Counted from the stretch's first letter, positions 9,827 through 19,751 are shown. The stretch: 64,000 bases of DNA from Capnocytophaga sp. (GCF_030532915.1 NZ_JAUNKD010000002.1:62001-126000), one strand, 5' to 3'. The notes: generated from the sequence alone by a model not told the origin. Translations and numbers: made by a program.

Positions 9827-11224
9827 TTATTGTTTAACAACCCGTAATATCCAAATGCTCACTTCGGCAAATTCGCGTCGTTTAAGCATTTGGGTCATTA
9901 TGAGTCCGGCATCTTCTTTCGAGTCATACGGCTGATTGAAATACACATAAGTCATACCATTTTGCGGATGCAAAAAGGCATTTGCCACAAGCCCCAAAGA
10001 GCGCACCTCTTGTAGGCGTTGGTAAGCTCCTTTCGGATTTCTAAACACACCCAGCACCACATAATATCCGTCAGAAATTTTACCCCCTGCAATTTTATGT
10101 TCCTGAACACTGAGTCGTTCCTGTAATGGTTTTCCGGTGTTTTGTTTTTGCTCCGTTTCGGGCTTAACATTGGTTTCAGCCACTTTTTCAGACTCAGGTT
10201 TCGGCTCTTTTTTAGCATTTTGTGCCTGTTTTGCCCGCTCAATTTCAGCTTCTTTGGCAGCTTTTCGTTCTTTTAGTTGCTTGGCTTTCAAATGTCGATC
10301 GCCCCCAAATTGGTAAGCTAGCGTAATTTCATAAGTTCCGCCCAAATTGCTTGCATACGTTCCTATGCCTTGCTCATAACCGAAACTTGCACTAAAATGC
10401 GAATTTACATTAAAGCCCAAACCGCCAAAAGCACCATACTTTCGGTCGTAACCTGCATATAACCAACCAATAAGAGGCATATCAAGCATTGCGTGCCCCC
10501 CGAATTGGTAATTTTCAGAACTTCGCCTCACGCGAGCCATCAATGAAAGTGTTGCCTCTTCCAATATACCCGAAGCACTTGCCATTGTGTTGCGATACAT
10601 CAAATGCCCCACAAATGATTTCGCATTGAACGGCACGGCCATTTCTCCTGCCGAAAGGGCGTAATCAACCAGATTTTCAGCAACCACCCCAAAATGCATT
10701 CTTCCGAAATTGATATCAAAACCGGGCTGAATGTTAAAAATTCCGGTATTGGAAATGTTATCAAAAGTAGGGTCAGCTGGATTGTTCACAACAATATCAC
10801 CACGTGAAATTCCAGTCATCCCGAAAGAAGCATTCACCCCTAAGCGCAAATAATTTTCGTCTGAAATTTCAATTTGATGAATGTAATTACCTAATATTCC
10901 GTAATTTGAAAACACTCCTGCTTTCTTTTGGTAAACCATTCCGTGGAACATATCTTGGTCAGTCCATTTTTTTCCGTAAGTAGCTGCGAAGGTTTTAAAA
11001 TTATTTTTAAAACTCAGCCATTGGTTTCTGTGATAAAGCGCTATGTGCGATTCCTTCTGTCCCAAAATTGGGAGAGCAGGGTTCATCAAAAAGGAATTGA
11101 ACTTAACGGAGGTGTGACCGGGCATCTCATAAGGCAAATAATAGGCTCCTCCCCCTTTTTGTGCTGCCACAAATTGGAGAAAAAAAGTAAAAATCAATAC
11201 TATGCCATTTCTTCTTGTCATCAT
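9827..11224 (-). CDS. PorP/SprF family T9SS outer membrane protein with SPOR-like tail
   Basis: 465 aa. A signal peptide (to about residue 21) is followed by the PorP/SprF opening: SVKFNSFLMNPALP and later NQWLSFK. A predicted beta-barrel runs to about residue 310. Next comes a Lys/Glu/Ala-rich linker (about 315-375), then a C-terminal segment that looks like a SPOR domain (DGYYVVLGVFRNPKGAYQRL, to the end). PorP/SprF proteins assist secretion and anchoring of specific type B cargo, and SprF is needed for SprB display in Flavobacterium. It sits between two T9SS cargo genes: 14 nt after the Ig-like protein and 101 nt before the giant adhesin, so the three probably form one operon. A SPOR-like tail is not part of the minimal family; it could bind denuded peptidoglycan or stabilise the complex (inference). 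Confidence 0.85.
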   Translation of the reverse strand: MMTRRNGIVLIFTFFLQFVAAQKGGGAYYLPYEMPGHTSVKFNSFLMNPALPILGQKESHIALYHRNQWLSFKNNFKTFAATYGKKWTDQDMFHGMVYQKKAGVFSNYGILGNYIHQIEISDENYLRLGVNASFGMTGISRGDIVVNNPADPTFDNISNTGIFNIQPGFDINFGRMHFGVVAENLVDYALSAGEMAVPFNAKSFVGHLMYRNTMASASGILEEATLSLMARVRRSSENYQFGGHAMLDMPLIGWLYAGYDRKYGAFGGLGFNVNSHFSASFGYEQGIGTYASNLGGTYEITLAYQFGGDRHLKAKQLKERKAAKEAEIERAKQAQNAKKEPKPESEKVAETNVKPETEQKQNTGKPLQERLSVQEHKIAGGKISDGYYVVLGVFRNPKGAYQRLQEVRSLGLVANAFLHPQNGMTYVYFNQPYDSKEDAGLIMTQMLKRREFAEVSIWILRVVKQ

Positions 11225-11238
11225 TTTTCGTTGTCCTA

Positions 11239-14200
11239 TTATTTAATTATGGTGATTACACCTTGTTTTTCTACTTTTCCGTCTACTTCAATGGTATAAA
11301 TATAAAGGAGCGCCCGTTGCCCTAAATCTTTAGTTGTATTTGCATTAGGCCATCTGTTGTCATAGTTTATTCCGTCAAAAACAACTTTGCCCTCTTGTGA
11401 GTATATTCTGACCCTTACATTGGCTTTATTGCTATATTCATTCGGGATTTCCCAGAAATCATTAAAGCCGTCACCATTGGGGGTAACCACGTTAGGGATT
11501 TCATTAATTTCATATAATTCACTGATAGTAAAGACTATAGTTACCGGTGCACAGGTGCTTCCTATGGTTGCCGTAAGGGTGTAAGTGCCTGCCTCGGTAA
11601 CAGTTACCCTTTCACCGGAAGTTTGCTGTGTGGGTGTTGACCAATAATACTCATAATCGCTGCTACCGTCAAGCACGCCCACCTCCAAGCCTTTACTTGC
11701 CGAGAATGAAGCTCCGTTTGCTATCTGTGCGTTGTTATCCAATCGGATAATTTTAACATTATCAGCCGTGAAATAATTCACCGAAACAACAGGCGATTTT
11801 TTAGTACACGCACCGTTGGAAACTTCTATGTAGTAACTTCCCGGCTCGGAGGCTTCGTAAACAGCCTCAACTGCACCGTCAATTTTGCCTCCTTCCTTAT
11901 ACCATTGATATGAATAGGCTGCCGACGACACGGAAGACGTTAAAGTTGCCGTTCCGCCCGGACAAATATGCGGTGTGTTGTTGGCACTGCCCGAAAGTAT
12001 GGTAACATCGGGTACAGAAGCGAACGAAACTCGTAATTTATTCGATTCGGTAATTGATGATTTGTAAAACGCCTGCAATGAATAGTCGCCTACCGTACCA
12101 TCATTTTGCACCACCAAACTGCCGGGATTGGTTTGCCCCGAAATAGGTGTTCCATCTTTAAGCCATTGATAGGTAAAGCTACCAAAATCATTAGCACTCA
12201 ACGGAATAGGGTCTTCACCTACCAGAACGCCCTCTAATTTTTGCAATTCCAACGTAATTTCAGTAGCCGTACCGTTACAGTTATCTGACTGATTTTGAGA
12301 TTTAAAACCAACAGTAGGTTTCAAACTTTTTACCTCTATAAAATATTGTGTCGGGGTCACCCGTTTTTCGTTGGCACAAGTGGTTCCTCCGTTAATTAGT
12401 TCAGCATAATAACTTCCCGATTGGGTTATTGTTAGTGAAAGCCCCGTTTGTCCCGAAATCTCAGTTCCGTTTCTGAACCATTTAATCGAGGGGTTTGTCA
12501 TTGTATGCGAGATGGTTAGCTCATAGGTTTTTCCTTCAATATAAACCTCACGTTGCCGTAATTCACGCGACCAACCTGCGGTAACGTCATCTTTAATCGC
12601 AACAATTGAATTGGAAGTTGCCGGACAGCCCACATCGTTCTGTTTGGTAATTGACACGTGATACGTTCCCGTTTGCGACACCTGATATTCGTGCTTGCCA
12701 AGTTCTTGCAACACCTGAACCCCGTCTTTGTACCACGTATAAGTTGCCGAAGCATCAGCAGGTTCAGCCGTGAGGGTTACCGTACCGGTACAAAACTCAA
12801 TGCTTCGTCTGCCTTGATTAAGTTTAATAGCATTAGCGTCAACCAATTGAATCGGTAATTCGTTGGAACGGGGAATCGTATAGCCCGAAGCGGACACCTG
12901 TAATGAATAAGTCCCGTTTTGGGAAATATTTTGAAGGAACAATTCCGTAGTGGTAGCTCCTGATACGGCTTCTGTTCCTTTGTACCACTGGAAATTAAAC
13001 ATATTATAGGTAGACGCATCCATTTCTACTTCTTCGGTGGTAGTTACGGCTAAAATCTTTTCAATGGCAAGTGATGTTTTGTCATACAAACAAGCTTGAT
13101 AAGTAGCCGATTTGTATTTAATTTCAACTTTAAAATTTGTCGGGCTTTTTAAAACAACCTTTTCAGAAGTAACCGAGCCGGAACAGGTTCCCTGTTGGGT
13201 TACTTTTACCTGATATTCACCGGGTTGCGTAGCCGTATATTGAGCCGATGTAGCCCCCGAAATGGGATTGCCGTTCAAAAGCCATTGGTACGTAGGGTTT
13301 TCGGCGGTTGTTTGTGCCGTAAGTTGTCGCGAAGCTCCGGGCAACATAAAATCGCTTCCCGTTAAGGTTACTGAGGCGTTGAATTCTTCTTTAAACTTAA
13401 TTTCGATAACATTGGTACGCTCCTCACAATCTTGCCCCGTAGCACTGATACCTAAATAGTACTTTCCGGCGGCGGTATCATCAGCTGGGGTGGTATACGT
13501 ATCAAGCCCTACCCCTTCACGTACCACCACATCATTGCGATACCATTTATATGTATAAGACGCGTTTTTCTGATTTGCAGTAAAAGTTACAGTTTGTCCC
13601 TTACAGATGGTATTGTCGGTAGATGAAGAGGAAATCGCCAATCCGGTATTTCCACCAACGGTTACATTAACAATATTTGAACGCAAATAATCGCTGGCAC
13701 TTTGGGAACAAAACTGACCGTAATCAGGCGTTGCATAATAAGCTCCGGGTTCAGAAACCCGCAATGAAGGTCCCGTAGCCCCAGCAATAAGCTGGTTATC
13801 TTTATACCATTTATAACCCGCCTCATCGGTTCTGTCCACTGAAATTTCTTGTGAGTGTCCCGGACAAAGCGCCAAAGTGGACACTCCATTATTAAGTTTC
13901 AACGAAGTGGTACTTTTTATGAAGTAGGCTTGAAAAGGACGCGATTCCGCCGAAGAAGACGGATTGCTACTGCTTACCCGCACCTTGTAGCCATCGCCCC
14001 GTATTGAGTTGGGGAATGAAATAGTCGTATTGATTTCAAAACTCGTGTTTTGCCCCGTGATTGTTTTTAAAAGCGTAGGGTTTGAGAAATTACCGTTGGC
14101 ATCAGATAACTCAATAACGTACTGATTGTTGGCATTGGGTAACGGGGGCGTCCATTTGAATGAAATCGCGAAGTTGTTATGCCCGTCTCTGGCACAGATG

Positions 14201-14319
14201 TAATTCGTGTTATTCAAAAAATTAACCGATTCCACTTTTCCTCCATTTTGCGAGAACGAAACGCCCGCGACCAAAAGCAGAAACCAAGTTAAAACACTAT
14301 GAGAAAAATGAGTATTCAT
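11239..14319 (-). CDS. T9SS type B sorting domain protein with Ig-like repeats
   Basis: 1026 aa. A signal peptide (to about residue 23, ending GVSFSQ) precedes a string of roughly ten Ig/PKD-like modules of 80-100 residues. Most carry a tryptophan strand such as YKWYKDNQLIAGAT, YQWLLNGNPISGAT or YTWYKDGVQV followed by a GxYxVxV strand. The last 90 residues match the type B gliding-motility C-terminal domain (VVTPNGDGFNDFWEIPN, then VRIYSQEGKVVFDG), the signal for T9SS export. It is the first gene after the promoter at 14381-14410 and is followed 14 nt later by the PorP/SprF gene. It is probably a cell-surface or matrix protein that works with the giant adhesin; its ligand cannot be told from sequence. 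Confidence 0.88.
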   Translation of the reverse strand: MNTHFSHSVLTWFLLLVAGVSFSQNGGKVESVNFLNNTNYICARDGHNNFAISFKWTPPLPNANNQYVIELSDANGNFSNPTLLKTITGQNTSFEINTTISFPNSIRGDGYKVRVSSSNPSSSAESRPFQAYFIKSTTSLKLNNGVSTLALCPGHSQEISVDRTDEAGYKWYKDNQLIAGATGPSLRVSEPGAYYATPDYGQFCSQSASDYLRSNIVNVTVGGNTGLAISSSSTDNTICKGQTVTFTANQKNASYTYKWYRNDVVVREGVGLDTYTTPADDTAAGKYYLGISATGQDCEERTNVIEIKFKEEFNASVTLTGSDFMLPGASRQLTAQTTAENPTYQWLLNGNPISGATSAQYTATQPGEYQVKVTQQGTCSGSVTSEKVVLKSPTNFKVEIKYKSATYQACLYDKTSLAIEKILAVTTTEEVEMDASTYNMFNFQWYKGTEAVSGATTTELFLQNISQNGTYSLQVSASGYTIPRSNELPIQLVDANAIKLNQGRRSIEFCTGTVTLTAEPADASATYTWYKDGVQVLQELGKHEYQVSQTGTYHVSITKQNDVGCPATSNSIVAIKDDVTAGWSRELRQREVYIEGKTYELTISHTMTNPSIKWFRNGTEISGQTGLSLTITQSGSYYAELINGGTTCANEKRVTPTQYFIEVKSLKPTVGFKSQNQSDNCNGTATEITLELQKLEGVLVGEDPIPLSANDFGSFTYQWLKDGTPISGQTNPGSLVVQNDGTVGDYSLQAFYKSSITESNKLRVSFASVPDVTILSGSANNTPHICPGGTATLTSSVSSAAYSYQWYKEGGKIDGAVEAVYEASEPGSYYIEVSNGACTKKSPVVSVNYFTADNVKIIRLDNNAQIANGASFSASKGLEVGVLDGSSDYEYYWSTPTQQTSGERVTVTEAGTYTLTATIGSTCAPVTIVFTISELYEINEIPNVVTPNGDGFNDFWEIPNEYSNKANVRVRIYSQEGKVVFDGINYDNRWPNANTTKDLGQRALLYIYTIEVDGKVEKQGVITIIK

Positions 14320-14689
14320 TACGCAAAATCTTTAAAATAAAACTGTGCAAAAATCCCATCGTAAAGCACATTTATCAAGACAAAAGTACAAAAATTAATG
14401 AAACAACAAACACCTATAAAGGTAATCCGTTTTAAAAACAAAGTCAAAGGGCAAATTTCAGTGATTTAGCCAAAGCTATAAAAATATTAAAATTTAAAAA
14501 ACAATATAAAAAAGTTTATCTAAATTATATTTTTAATAACAATAATTCATTTATTAAATACATTTATAAATAATTTCACAATATAAAAGTAAAATCAAAA
14601 GATATTGTTAATTATGATTTTTTTAAGATGTATGATTTTTTTTTAACATATAGTTTTCAACATTTTTTTGTTAATAAAATCTTTAAATA
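14320..14689. other. AT-rich intergenic region with promoter of the T9SS operon
   Basis: 370 bases between the start of the Ig-like T9SS gene and the stop of the PepSY/flavodoxin gene, both on the minus strand. The right two thirds (about 14450-14689) is very AT-rich with A and T runs; I see no gene in it and no clear hairpin terminator. The left part holds the promoter listed separately. Confidence 0.6.
14381..14410 (-). promoter_or_regulatory. Bacteroidetes-type promoter of the T9SS surface operon
   Basis: Read on the minus strand there is TTTG (complement of 14407-14410), an 18-nt gap and TACTTTTG (complement of 14381-14388). This matches the Bacteroidetes TTTG / TAnnTTTG consensus. It lies about 60 nt before the start codon of the Ig-like T9SS protein. 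Confidence 0.6.
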
Positions 14690-16882
14690 TTAATAACAAT
14701 CCATTAAAATTTGCCCTTTATTCTGAAAAAAACTCAGCGGTTTTTGTAGGTGTTTTCTGCTAAAAAAATCAAGAGTCTCAACAACGCTTTTTTGCATCGC
14801 TACCGAACCACATAGCATCACCACGCCTCCACCGGCAAGCAATTTGGTAAAAAAAACGGCTTGTTGCTTCACAACATCTTGAACATACCGTTTAGCACCT
14901 TCCCGTGAAAAAGCCAACTGCAAGTCTGTCAGTTGTTTATCTTCTAAAAAACGATACACAAACGGGCTGTAAAGCTCAAATGATTTTTCGGTTTTTCCAC
15001 CCCAAATCAGGCGTACGTTTCGTTTCTGTTCATTGGCTTGTATCATTCCTAAAAAAGGTGTAATTCCGGTGCCTGTGGCAATACAAACCACTTGATTAGC
15101 TTTTTTCGGAAAGTGAAACTTCGGATTTTTTTCGATACCGGCCTGCAACGCATCACCTTCTTTCAATTCATTTAAAAAATTAGAAATCAGCCCTTTACAA
15201 TGTCGTTTTACGCTTAACAGAATTTGATTATCTTTCACTTTCCCGATAGAATACAGCCGCTCCCGTTTATCTTCGTTTGAGGTAATCCCGAGCAAATCAC
15301 CGGAAGAAAAACGTACGTTTTCATCAGGTTGTAACCAAATTAAAAACGTTTCATCACACTGAATTTCAGTCTTTTTCACTACCGTAAATGTATATTGCTT
15401 TCGTTTTTTTAAAGGAAGTAAATCCGCAGCTAATTGTAAGTTAAATCCGTGATGAGAAGCCCACGTATTTACCCAAGCAGAAAAAGACTCAAACGACTGG
15501 TTATTAACTGTATGCACTTCCATTAATTGAGTTGCATTAGGCGATAATCTCAGCAAAGCATCTACATCATAGGCATACTTGCAAAAATCAGGATACGCTA
15601 GCGAACCAAACCCCAACACAGCATACGAAAACGAATGAGGCACAAAGATTTTAGCACACAAGTCATTGAATTTTAATGCATTGACAGGTGCTTCACCCTG
15701 ACCATAAGTAGAAGTCATCACAACCAAATGTTTCATATTCGGATAGGTTTCAAAGGCATTCATTTCTGCCAAAAAAACTTTAATCTTTTGCCTAACCAAC
15801 TCATTATAAAGCATATTGGCAAAACTTATCGTTGTTCCGCCTTCCGAGCCAACAAGAATAACATAATCACACTCTTCCTTTTTAAATCTATTCTTTATAA
15901 CTGATTTTCTGCGACTTAACGCAATTGAAAAACCCGAATACATAAAAAATAAAATCCCAATAGCCGAAAGCCCCAAAATAATCGACCAGAGCCAAGCACC
16001 CCGCCCCGTATGCAAAACAGAGCTATAATGCGTAATGAGTTTAAAAACCGAAAAATCAACACGATGAAGCACCTCACCCGTTAACTGATTCACAACCAGC
16101 TTTTTATCAGTCGTTTCTACGGTAAAAAATTCCTCAACATCTTCAAAAAGAGGAAACTCAACCTTACGAACTCCTGACAAAGGAATATCAAAAACCTCAA
16201 AATCAACTATTTTTTTTCGAGGTTCTTCCAAAAGAAGCTCATTATCAATCGTATATAAAAGTTCTTTTTCAGAAAAAAACGAAAAACCTTCCAGTGAAAG
16301 ATAAATACCTGTAAATGAAATAATAAGTATCGGAAACAAAATCAATCTACCTAATACGGAATGATAATACGGAAAAGAATTTTCTTTCACGAGAGGCCTA
16401 AAAAAGTTTTTCCAATGTTTTTGCTTCCTGACAATGAGCAACATACCCGAAAAAGCAATCAACAACAATAGAAATGATGTTATCGCCATAAGCACACGCC
16501 CCACCTTCCCCATAAAAAGAGAGCGGTGTAACGTCTGCGAAAACGTGAATATTTCCGAACGTTTAGAAACAGCCCCCAGTTTTTCCCCACTTTTCGGGTT
16601 CACATAAAATACAGTATTATACCCCTTATTATCAACAACTTCCGCTTTAACAAAATCATTTTCATCAACTTCAAGGGTAAGTACTTCGGTATATTTTGCT
16701 TGCAAAACGGCAATGGTTTCACCCAAAGTAATTTCATTAAAAGAATCACTTTTTAACGGCCTAAACTGCTGTGAAACAGGTTCAATTGCCAAAATAATTC
16801 CGGTTACCGATGCCATTAAAATAAAAACCGAAGCCAATAACGACAGGGCTAAATGCGCATAACGCCAAACAGATATGGTCAT
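14690..16882 (-). CDS. PepSY-TM / flavodoxin / ferredoxin-reductase fusion protein
   Basis: 730 aa inner-membrane flavoprotein. Residues 1-345 are a PepSY-associated TM region with four evident membrane helices (starting YAHLALSLLASVFILMASV; last near SIILGLSAIGILFFMYSG). About 355-480 is a flavodoxin-like domain (VILVGSEGGTTISFANMLY, then MTSTYGQGEAPVN). About 500-730 is a sulfite reductase/P450 reductase-type FAD and NAD(P)H module (RLYSIG, GTGITPFLGMIQ, VMLCGS). Such fusions move electrons from NAD(P)H through FAD and FMN to a membrane partner and are often tied to iron or haem reduction. No TonB receptor gene adjoins it here, so the electron acceptor is unknown. A good promoter lies at 16920-16950. 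Confidence 0.8.
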   Translation of the reverse strand: MTISVWRYAHLALSLLASVFILMASVTGIILAIEPVSQQFRPLKSDSFNEITLGETIAVLQAKYTEVLTLEVDENDFVKAEVVDNKGYNTVFYVNPKSGEKLGAVSKRSEIFTFSQTLHRSLFMGKVGRVLMAITSFLLLLIAFSGMLLIVRKQKHWKNFFRPLVKENSFPYYHSVLGRLILFPILIISFTGIYLSLEGFSFFSEKELLYTIDNELLLEEPRKKIVDFEVFDIPLSGVRKVEFPLFEDVEEFFTVETTDKKLVVNQLTGEVLHRVDFSVFKLITHYSSVLHTGRGAWLWSIILGLSAIGILFFMYSGFSIALSRRKSVIKNRFKKEECDYVILVGSEGGTTISFANMLYNELVRQKIKVFLAEMNAFETYPNMKHLVVMTSTYGQGEAPVNALKFNDLCAKIFVPHSFSYAVLGFGSLAYPDFCKYAYDVDALLRLSPNATQLMEVHTVNNQSFESFSAWVNTWASHHGFNLQLAADLLPLKKRKQYTFTVVKKTEIQCDETFLIWLQPDENVRFSSGDLLGITSNEDKRERLYSIGKVKDNQILLSVKRHCKGLISNFLNELKEGDALQAGIEKNPKFHFPKKANQVVCIATGTGITPFLGMIQANEQKRNVRLIWGGKTEKSFELYSPFVYRFLEDKQLTDLQLAFSREGAKRYVQDVVKQQAVFFTKLLAGGGVVMLCGSVAMQKSVVETLDFFSRKHLQKPLSFFQNKGQILMDCY

Positions 16883-16919
16883 TCAAAAATTATTTTTATT
16901 TAAATTAAATACAAAAAAG

Positions 16920-16950
16920 CAAAAATACACAAAAAAACAACTTTGGCAAA
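16920..16950 (-). promoter_or_regulatory. Promoter of the PepSY/flavodoxin gene
   Basis: Minus strand: TTTG (16947-16950), 19-nt gap, TATTTTTG (16920-16927), about 40 nt before the ATG at 16882. Confidence 0.5.
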
Positions 16951-17000
16951 GCATAAAACACTTCGACAAAGTCATTTTCCGTAATGAAACCCGCAATTAA

Positions 17001-18260
17001 TTACAAATCCAAATCAAATTGTTTAATTTTTCGGTATAAGGTTCGCTCTGAAATTCCTAATTCTTTGGCGGCTTCTTTTCGTTTTCCGCCATTGCGTTCC
17101 AATGATTTGATGATGAGTTCCCGCTCCTTATCTTGCAATGACACCGGTTCTTCTTCTATATCTTCCTCATAATCATAAAGTTCCTCCTTGTCAGAAACAT
17201 CACGGACGGGCTGCACGCGTTCCACCGGAATTATGGAAACCACCGGAGCGGCATCAACCGTATGAGTTCCTTCGCCATATATTCGGTGAATTAGTCCTTT
17301 ATGATTTTCTTCAACCTGCTGATAATTACCATTTTGCAAAAGTTCCAGCGTAAGTTTTTTCAAATCGTTCAAATCATTTTTCATATCGAACAACACCTTA
17401 TATAGTATTTCCCGTTCGTTACTGAAATCATTTTCGGGGCGACTTGCATTCACTATGGTGGGCAAACTATGGGTTTCATTGGGCAAATAATGCTGCAAAA
17501 CAGCTGATGAAACTTCTCTTTTTTGTTCTAAAACGGAAATTTGTTCCGCCACATTGCGCAATTGCCGTATGTTTCCGCTCCAACGATAATTTACCAACAA
17601 ATGTACGGCATCTTCGGTGAGTCTAATAGGCGTAGGCATTTTGTATTTTTCGGCAGTATCAGAAGCAAACTTTCTGAATAACAAATAAATATCATCTTTT
17701 CGGTCACGCAATGCTGGTAAGTGAATTTGAACCGTACTGAGCCGATAAAACAAATCTTCACGAAAACGCCCTTTTTTGATTGCTTCAAACATATTCAGGT
17801 TGGTTGCCGCCACAATGCGCACGTTGGTTTTTTGTACCACCGATGACCCCACCTTGATGAATTCCCCATTTTCAAGCACGCGCAAGAGTCGCACCTGTGT
17901 GGTTAGGGGCAACTCCCCTACTTCGTCCAAAAAAATGGTTCCGCCATCGGCTTCTTCAAAATAACCGCTACGAGTAGAAGTTGCACCCGTGAAAGCTCCT
18001 TTCTCGTGTCCAAACAACTCAGAATCAATTGTTCCCTCAGGAATCGCCCCGCAGTTTACGGCTATATATTTTCCGTGTTTGCGCAATGAAAGTGCGTGTA
18101 TGATTTTCGGAATCGCCTCCTTGCCCACACCACTTTCACCCGTTACCAACACCGAAATATCGGTAGGCGCCACCTGAATTGCCGTTTCAATGGCTCTGTT
18201 GAGCTTGGCATCATTACCGATAATGCCAAAGCGTTGTTTTATTGCTTGTATATTTTCCAT
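17001..18260 (-). CDS. Sigma-54 interaction domain transcriptional regulator
   Basis: 419 aa, with no receiver or sensor domain before the AAA+ module. The ATPase domain starts by about residue 12 and contains Walker A (GESGVGKE), the sigma-54-binding loop GAFTGA, Walker B (GGTIFLDEVGEL) and the arginine-finger region (FREDLFYRL). The C-terminus is a Fis-type helix-turn-helix (RKEAAKELGISERTLYRKIK). An acidic, poorly conserved linker (about 280-370) separates them. It probably activates RpoN-dependent promoters; how it senses a signal is not visible. The Walker A following residues read KEAIPKIIH. It is 27 nt downstream of rfbD and may be co-transcribed with it. Confidence 0.9.
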   Translation of the reverse strand: MENIQAIKQRFGIIGNDAKLNRAIETAIQVAPTDISVLVTGESGVGKEAIPKIIHALSLRKHGKYIAVNCGAIPEGTIDSELFGHEKGAFTGATSTRSGYFEEADGGTIFLDEVGELPLTTQVRLLRVLENGEFIKVGSSVVQKTNVRIVAATNLNMFEAIKKGRFREDLFYRLSTVQIHLPALRDRKDDIYLLFRKFASDTAEKYKMPTPIRLTEDAVHLLVNYRWSGNIRQLRNVAEQISVLEQKREVSSAVLQHYLPNETHSLPTIVNASRPENDFSNEREILYKVLFDMKNDLNDLKKLTLELLQNGNYQQVEENHKGLIHRIYGEGTHTVDAAPVVSIIPVERVQPVRDVSDKEELYDYEEDIEEEPVSLQDKERELIIKSLERNGGKRKEAAKELGISERTLYRKIKQFDLDL

Positions 18261-18287
18261 TATATCTATTTCATTTTAAACATAATA

Positions 18288-19145
18288 CTAACCCGAAGTC
18301 AGCATTTTTTCCAATGATTTTTTCCAATGCGGAACAGCATACTGAAAATCGTTCTTCAATTTTGATTTATCCAGAACCGAATAGTGTGGGCGTTTCACCT
18401 TTGCCGGAAATTCATCTGACAAACAAGGAGTTACCTTACATTCATTGCCTGAAAGTCGTACAATTTCCGTAGCAAAATCAAACCACGAACAAACACCTTC
18501 GTTCGAAAAATGATAGGTTTCTTGTTTATTTTTAAACAAATCATTTTCAATTACATACAAAATAAATTCGGCTAAATCAGCGGCATAAGTCGGCGTGCCA
18601 ACCTGATCAAAAACCACCTTCAATTCAGTGCGTTCAGCACTCAATTTCTGAATGGTTTTCACAAAGTTATGCCCAAAAGACGAATAAAGCCACGAGGTTC
18701 GGATTATCAAATGCGGAATGCCTTCGGTGCGTATTGCCTGCTCGCCATCAAATTTCGTTCGCCCATAAACACCCAGTGGTTGTTCGGCATCTTGCTCCGT
18801 ATAAGGCCTATTTTTGCTTCCTGAAAACACATAATCCGTTGAAATGTGAATGAGTTTTACTCCTTGTTGTTTACAAACTTTGGCAAGATTTGCTACCGCC
18901 ATATGATTTACCAAATCGGCTGCCGTTACATTGTCTTCGGCTTTATCCACTTGTGTATAGGCTGCGCAATTAACAATTATATCCACTTGATTATCAACAA
19001 CAAAACTCGCTACTTTTTTCAGGTTTGTTATGTCTAAATCCGTAGTATCTGTAAAAAAATAAGTGTTTTTAACTGAATTGGTAACCAACTTTCGGATTTC
19101 GGAACCAAGCTGACCGTTGGCTCCCGTTACTAATATGTTCAACAT
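18288..19145 (-). CDS. rfbD: dTDP-4-dehydrorhamnose reductase
   Basis: 285 aa from the ATG at 19145. The frame extends eight codons upstream to a TTG, but the Rossmann motif MLNILVTGANGQLGSEI begins at the internal ATG, so I chose that. It is an extended SDR family enzyme: GxxGQLG dinucleotide-binding motif, ISTDYVFSG and the catalytic YGRTKFDGE (YxxxK). It reduces dTDP-4-dehydro-L-rhamnose to dTDP-L-rhamnose with NAD(P)H, the last step of dTDP-rhamnose synthesis for surface polysaccharide. rfbA, B and C are not next to it in this window. Confidence 0.88.
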   Translation of the reverse strand: MLNILVTGANGQLGSEIRKLVTNSVKNTYFFTDTTDLDITNLKKVASFVVDNQVDIIVNCAAYTQVDKAEDNVTAADLVNHMAVANLAKVCKQQGVKLIHISTDYVFSGSKNRPYTEQDAEQPLGVYGRTKFDGEQAIRTEGIPHLIIRTSWLYSSFGHNFVKTIQKLSAERTELKVVFDQVGTPTYAADLAEFILYVIENDLFKNKQETYHFSNEGVCSWFDFATEIVRLSGNECKVTPCLSDEFPAKVKRPHYSVLDKSKLKNDFQYAVPHWKKSLEKMLTSG

Positions 19146-19182
19146 TTTTTGTCTGTTTTTCGGTTGCAAAAATACAAAAAAG

Positions 19183-19749
19183 TTAGTCTATTTTCATTTT
19201 CCAAAGCCCACGAAGTTCTCCCATTTTGTAATTTGTGGCTTTGTCATTCGGGTACTTTTGCGTAATGATTTGTTGCACTTCGGGTTGTATGTCAGTTTGT
19301 TTGTTACCGTGGCACGCAAGGCAGGTGGGCATCGCAAGCGGAATGGCTTTGTAGTAAAAAACGGCGCCGTCAGCCTCCAAAATAAAATGTTTGGGCTGAT
19401 TTTCAGTAAGTAAATTAGTCATCTTTTCCCACGCCTGTTTATCGGTCTGTGATTGAATTTCATTTTTAGGATTGCGATTTTTATCGGACAAACGACTTAT
19501 TGCAATTCCTTCTTTTTCAAGTTTTTTTGTTAATGATATGGCATTTTCATTGCAAAAATGAACCGCTTGAACCACTCCGTTTTGCGCAATTTGCTCTGAC
19601 ACGTTTTTTAATAATATTTTTTGAGTTTCAGAGGTGAGACTATCACCCAGCTTTAAATATTTTTCGTAATCGGCTGCTGATAATTTTTTAGGATGTTGCC
19701 GGCAGCTCCAAAAAAGAAGGCTTGCCACAAAAAGAATTAATACTCTCAT
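19183..19749 (-). CDS. DUF3365 (Tll0287-like) haem-binding-type lipoprotein
   Basis: 188 aa from the ATG at 19749 (a TTG two codons upstream is less likely). The N-terminus is a lipoprotein signal (LILFVASLLFWSC). The body matches the DUF3365/Tll0287-like family, with a c-type haem motif CLACHGNK (CxxCH) near residue 140. This family is thought to sense or bind ligands through haem in the periplasm. The preceding gene ends only 2 nt before this start, so the two are probably co-transcribed. The C-terminal KMGELRGLWKMK is typical of flavobacterial members. Confidence 0.75.
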   Translation of the reverse strand: MRVLILFVASLLFWSCRQHPKKLSAADYEKYLKLGDSLTSETQKILLKNVSEQIAQNGVVQAVHFCNENAISLTKKLEKEGIAISRLSDKNRNPKNEIQSQTDKQAWEKMTNLLTENQPKHFILEADGAVFYYKAIPLAMPTCLACHGNKQTDIQPEVQQIITQKYPNDKATNYKMGELRGLWKMKID

Positions 19750-19751
19750 AA

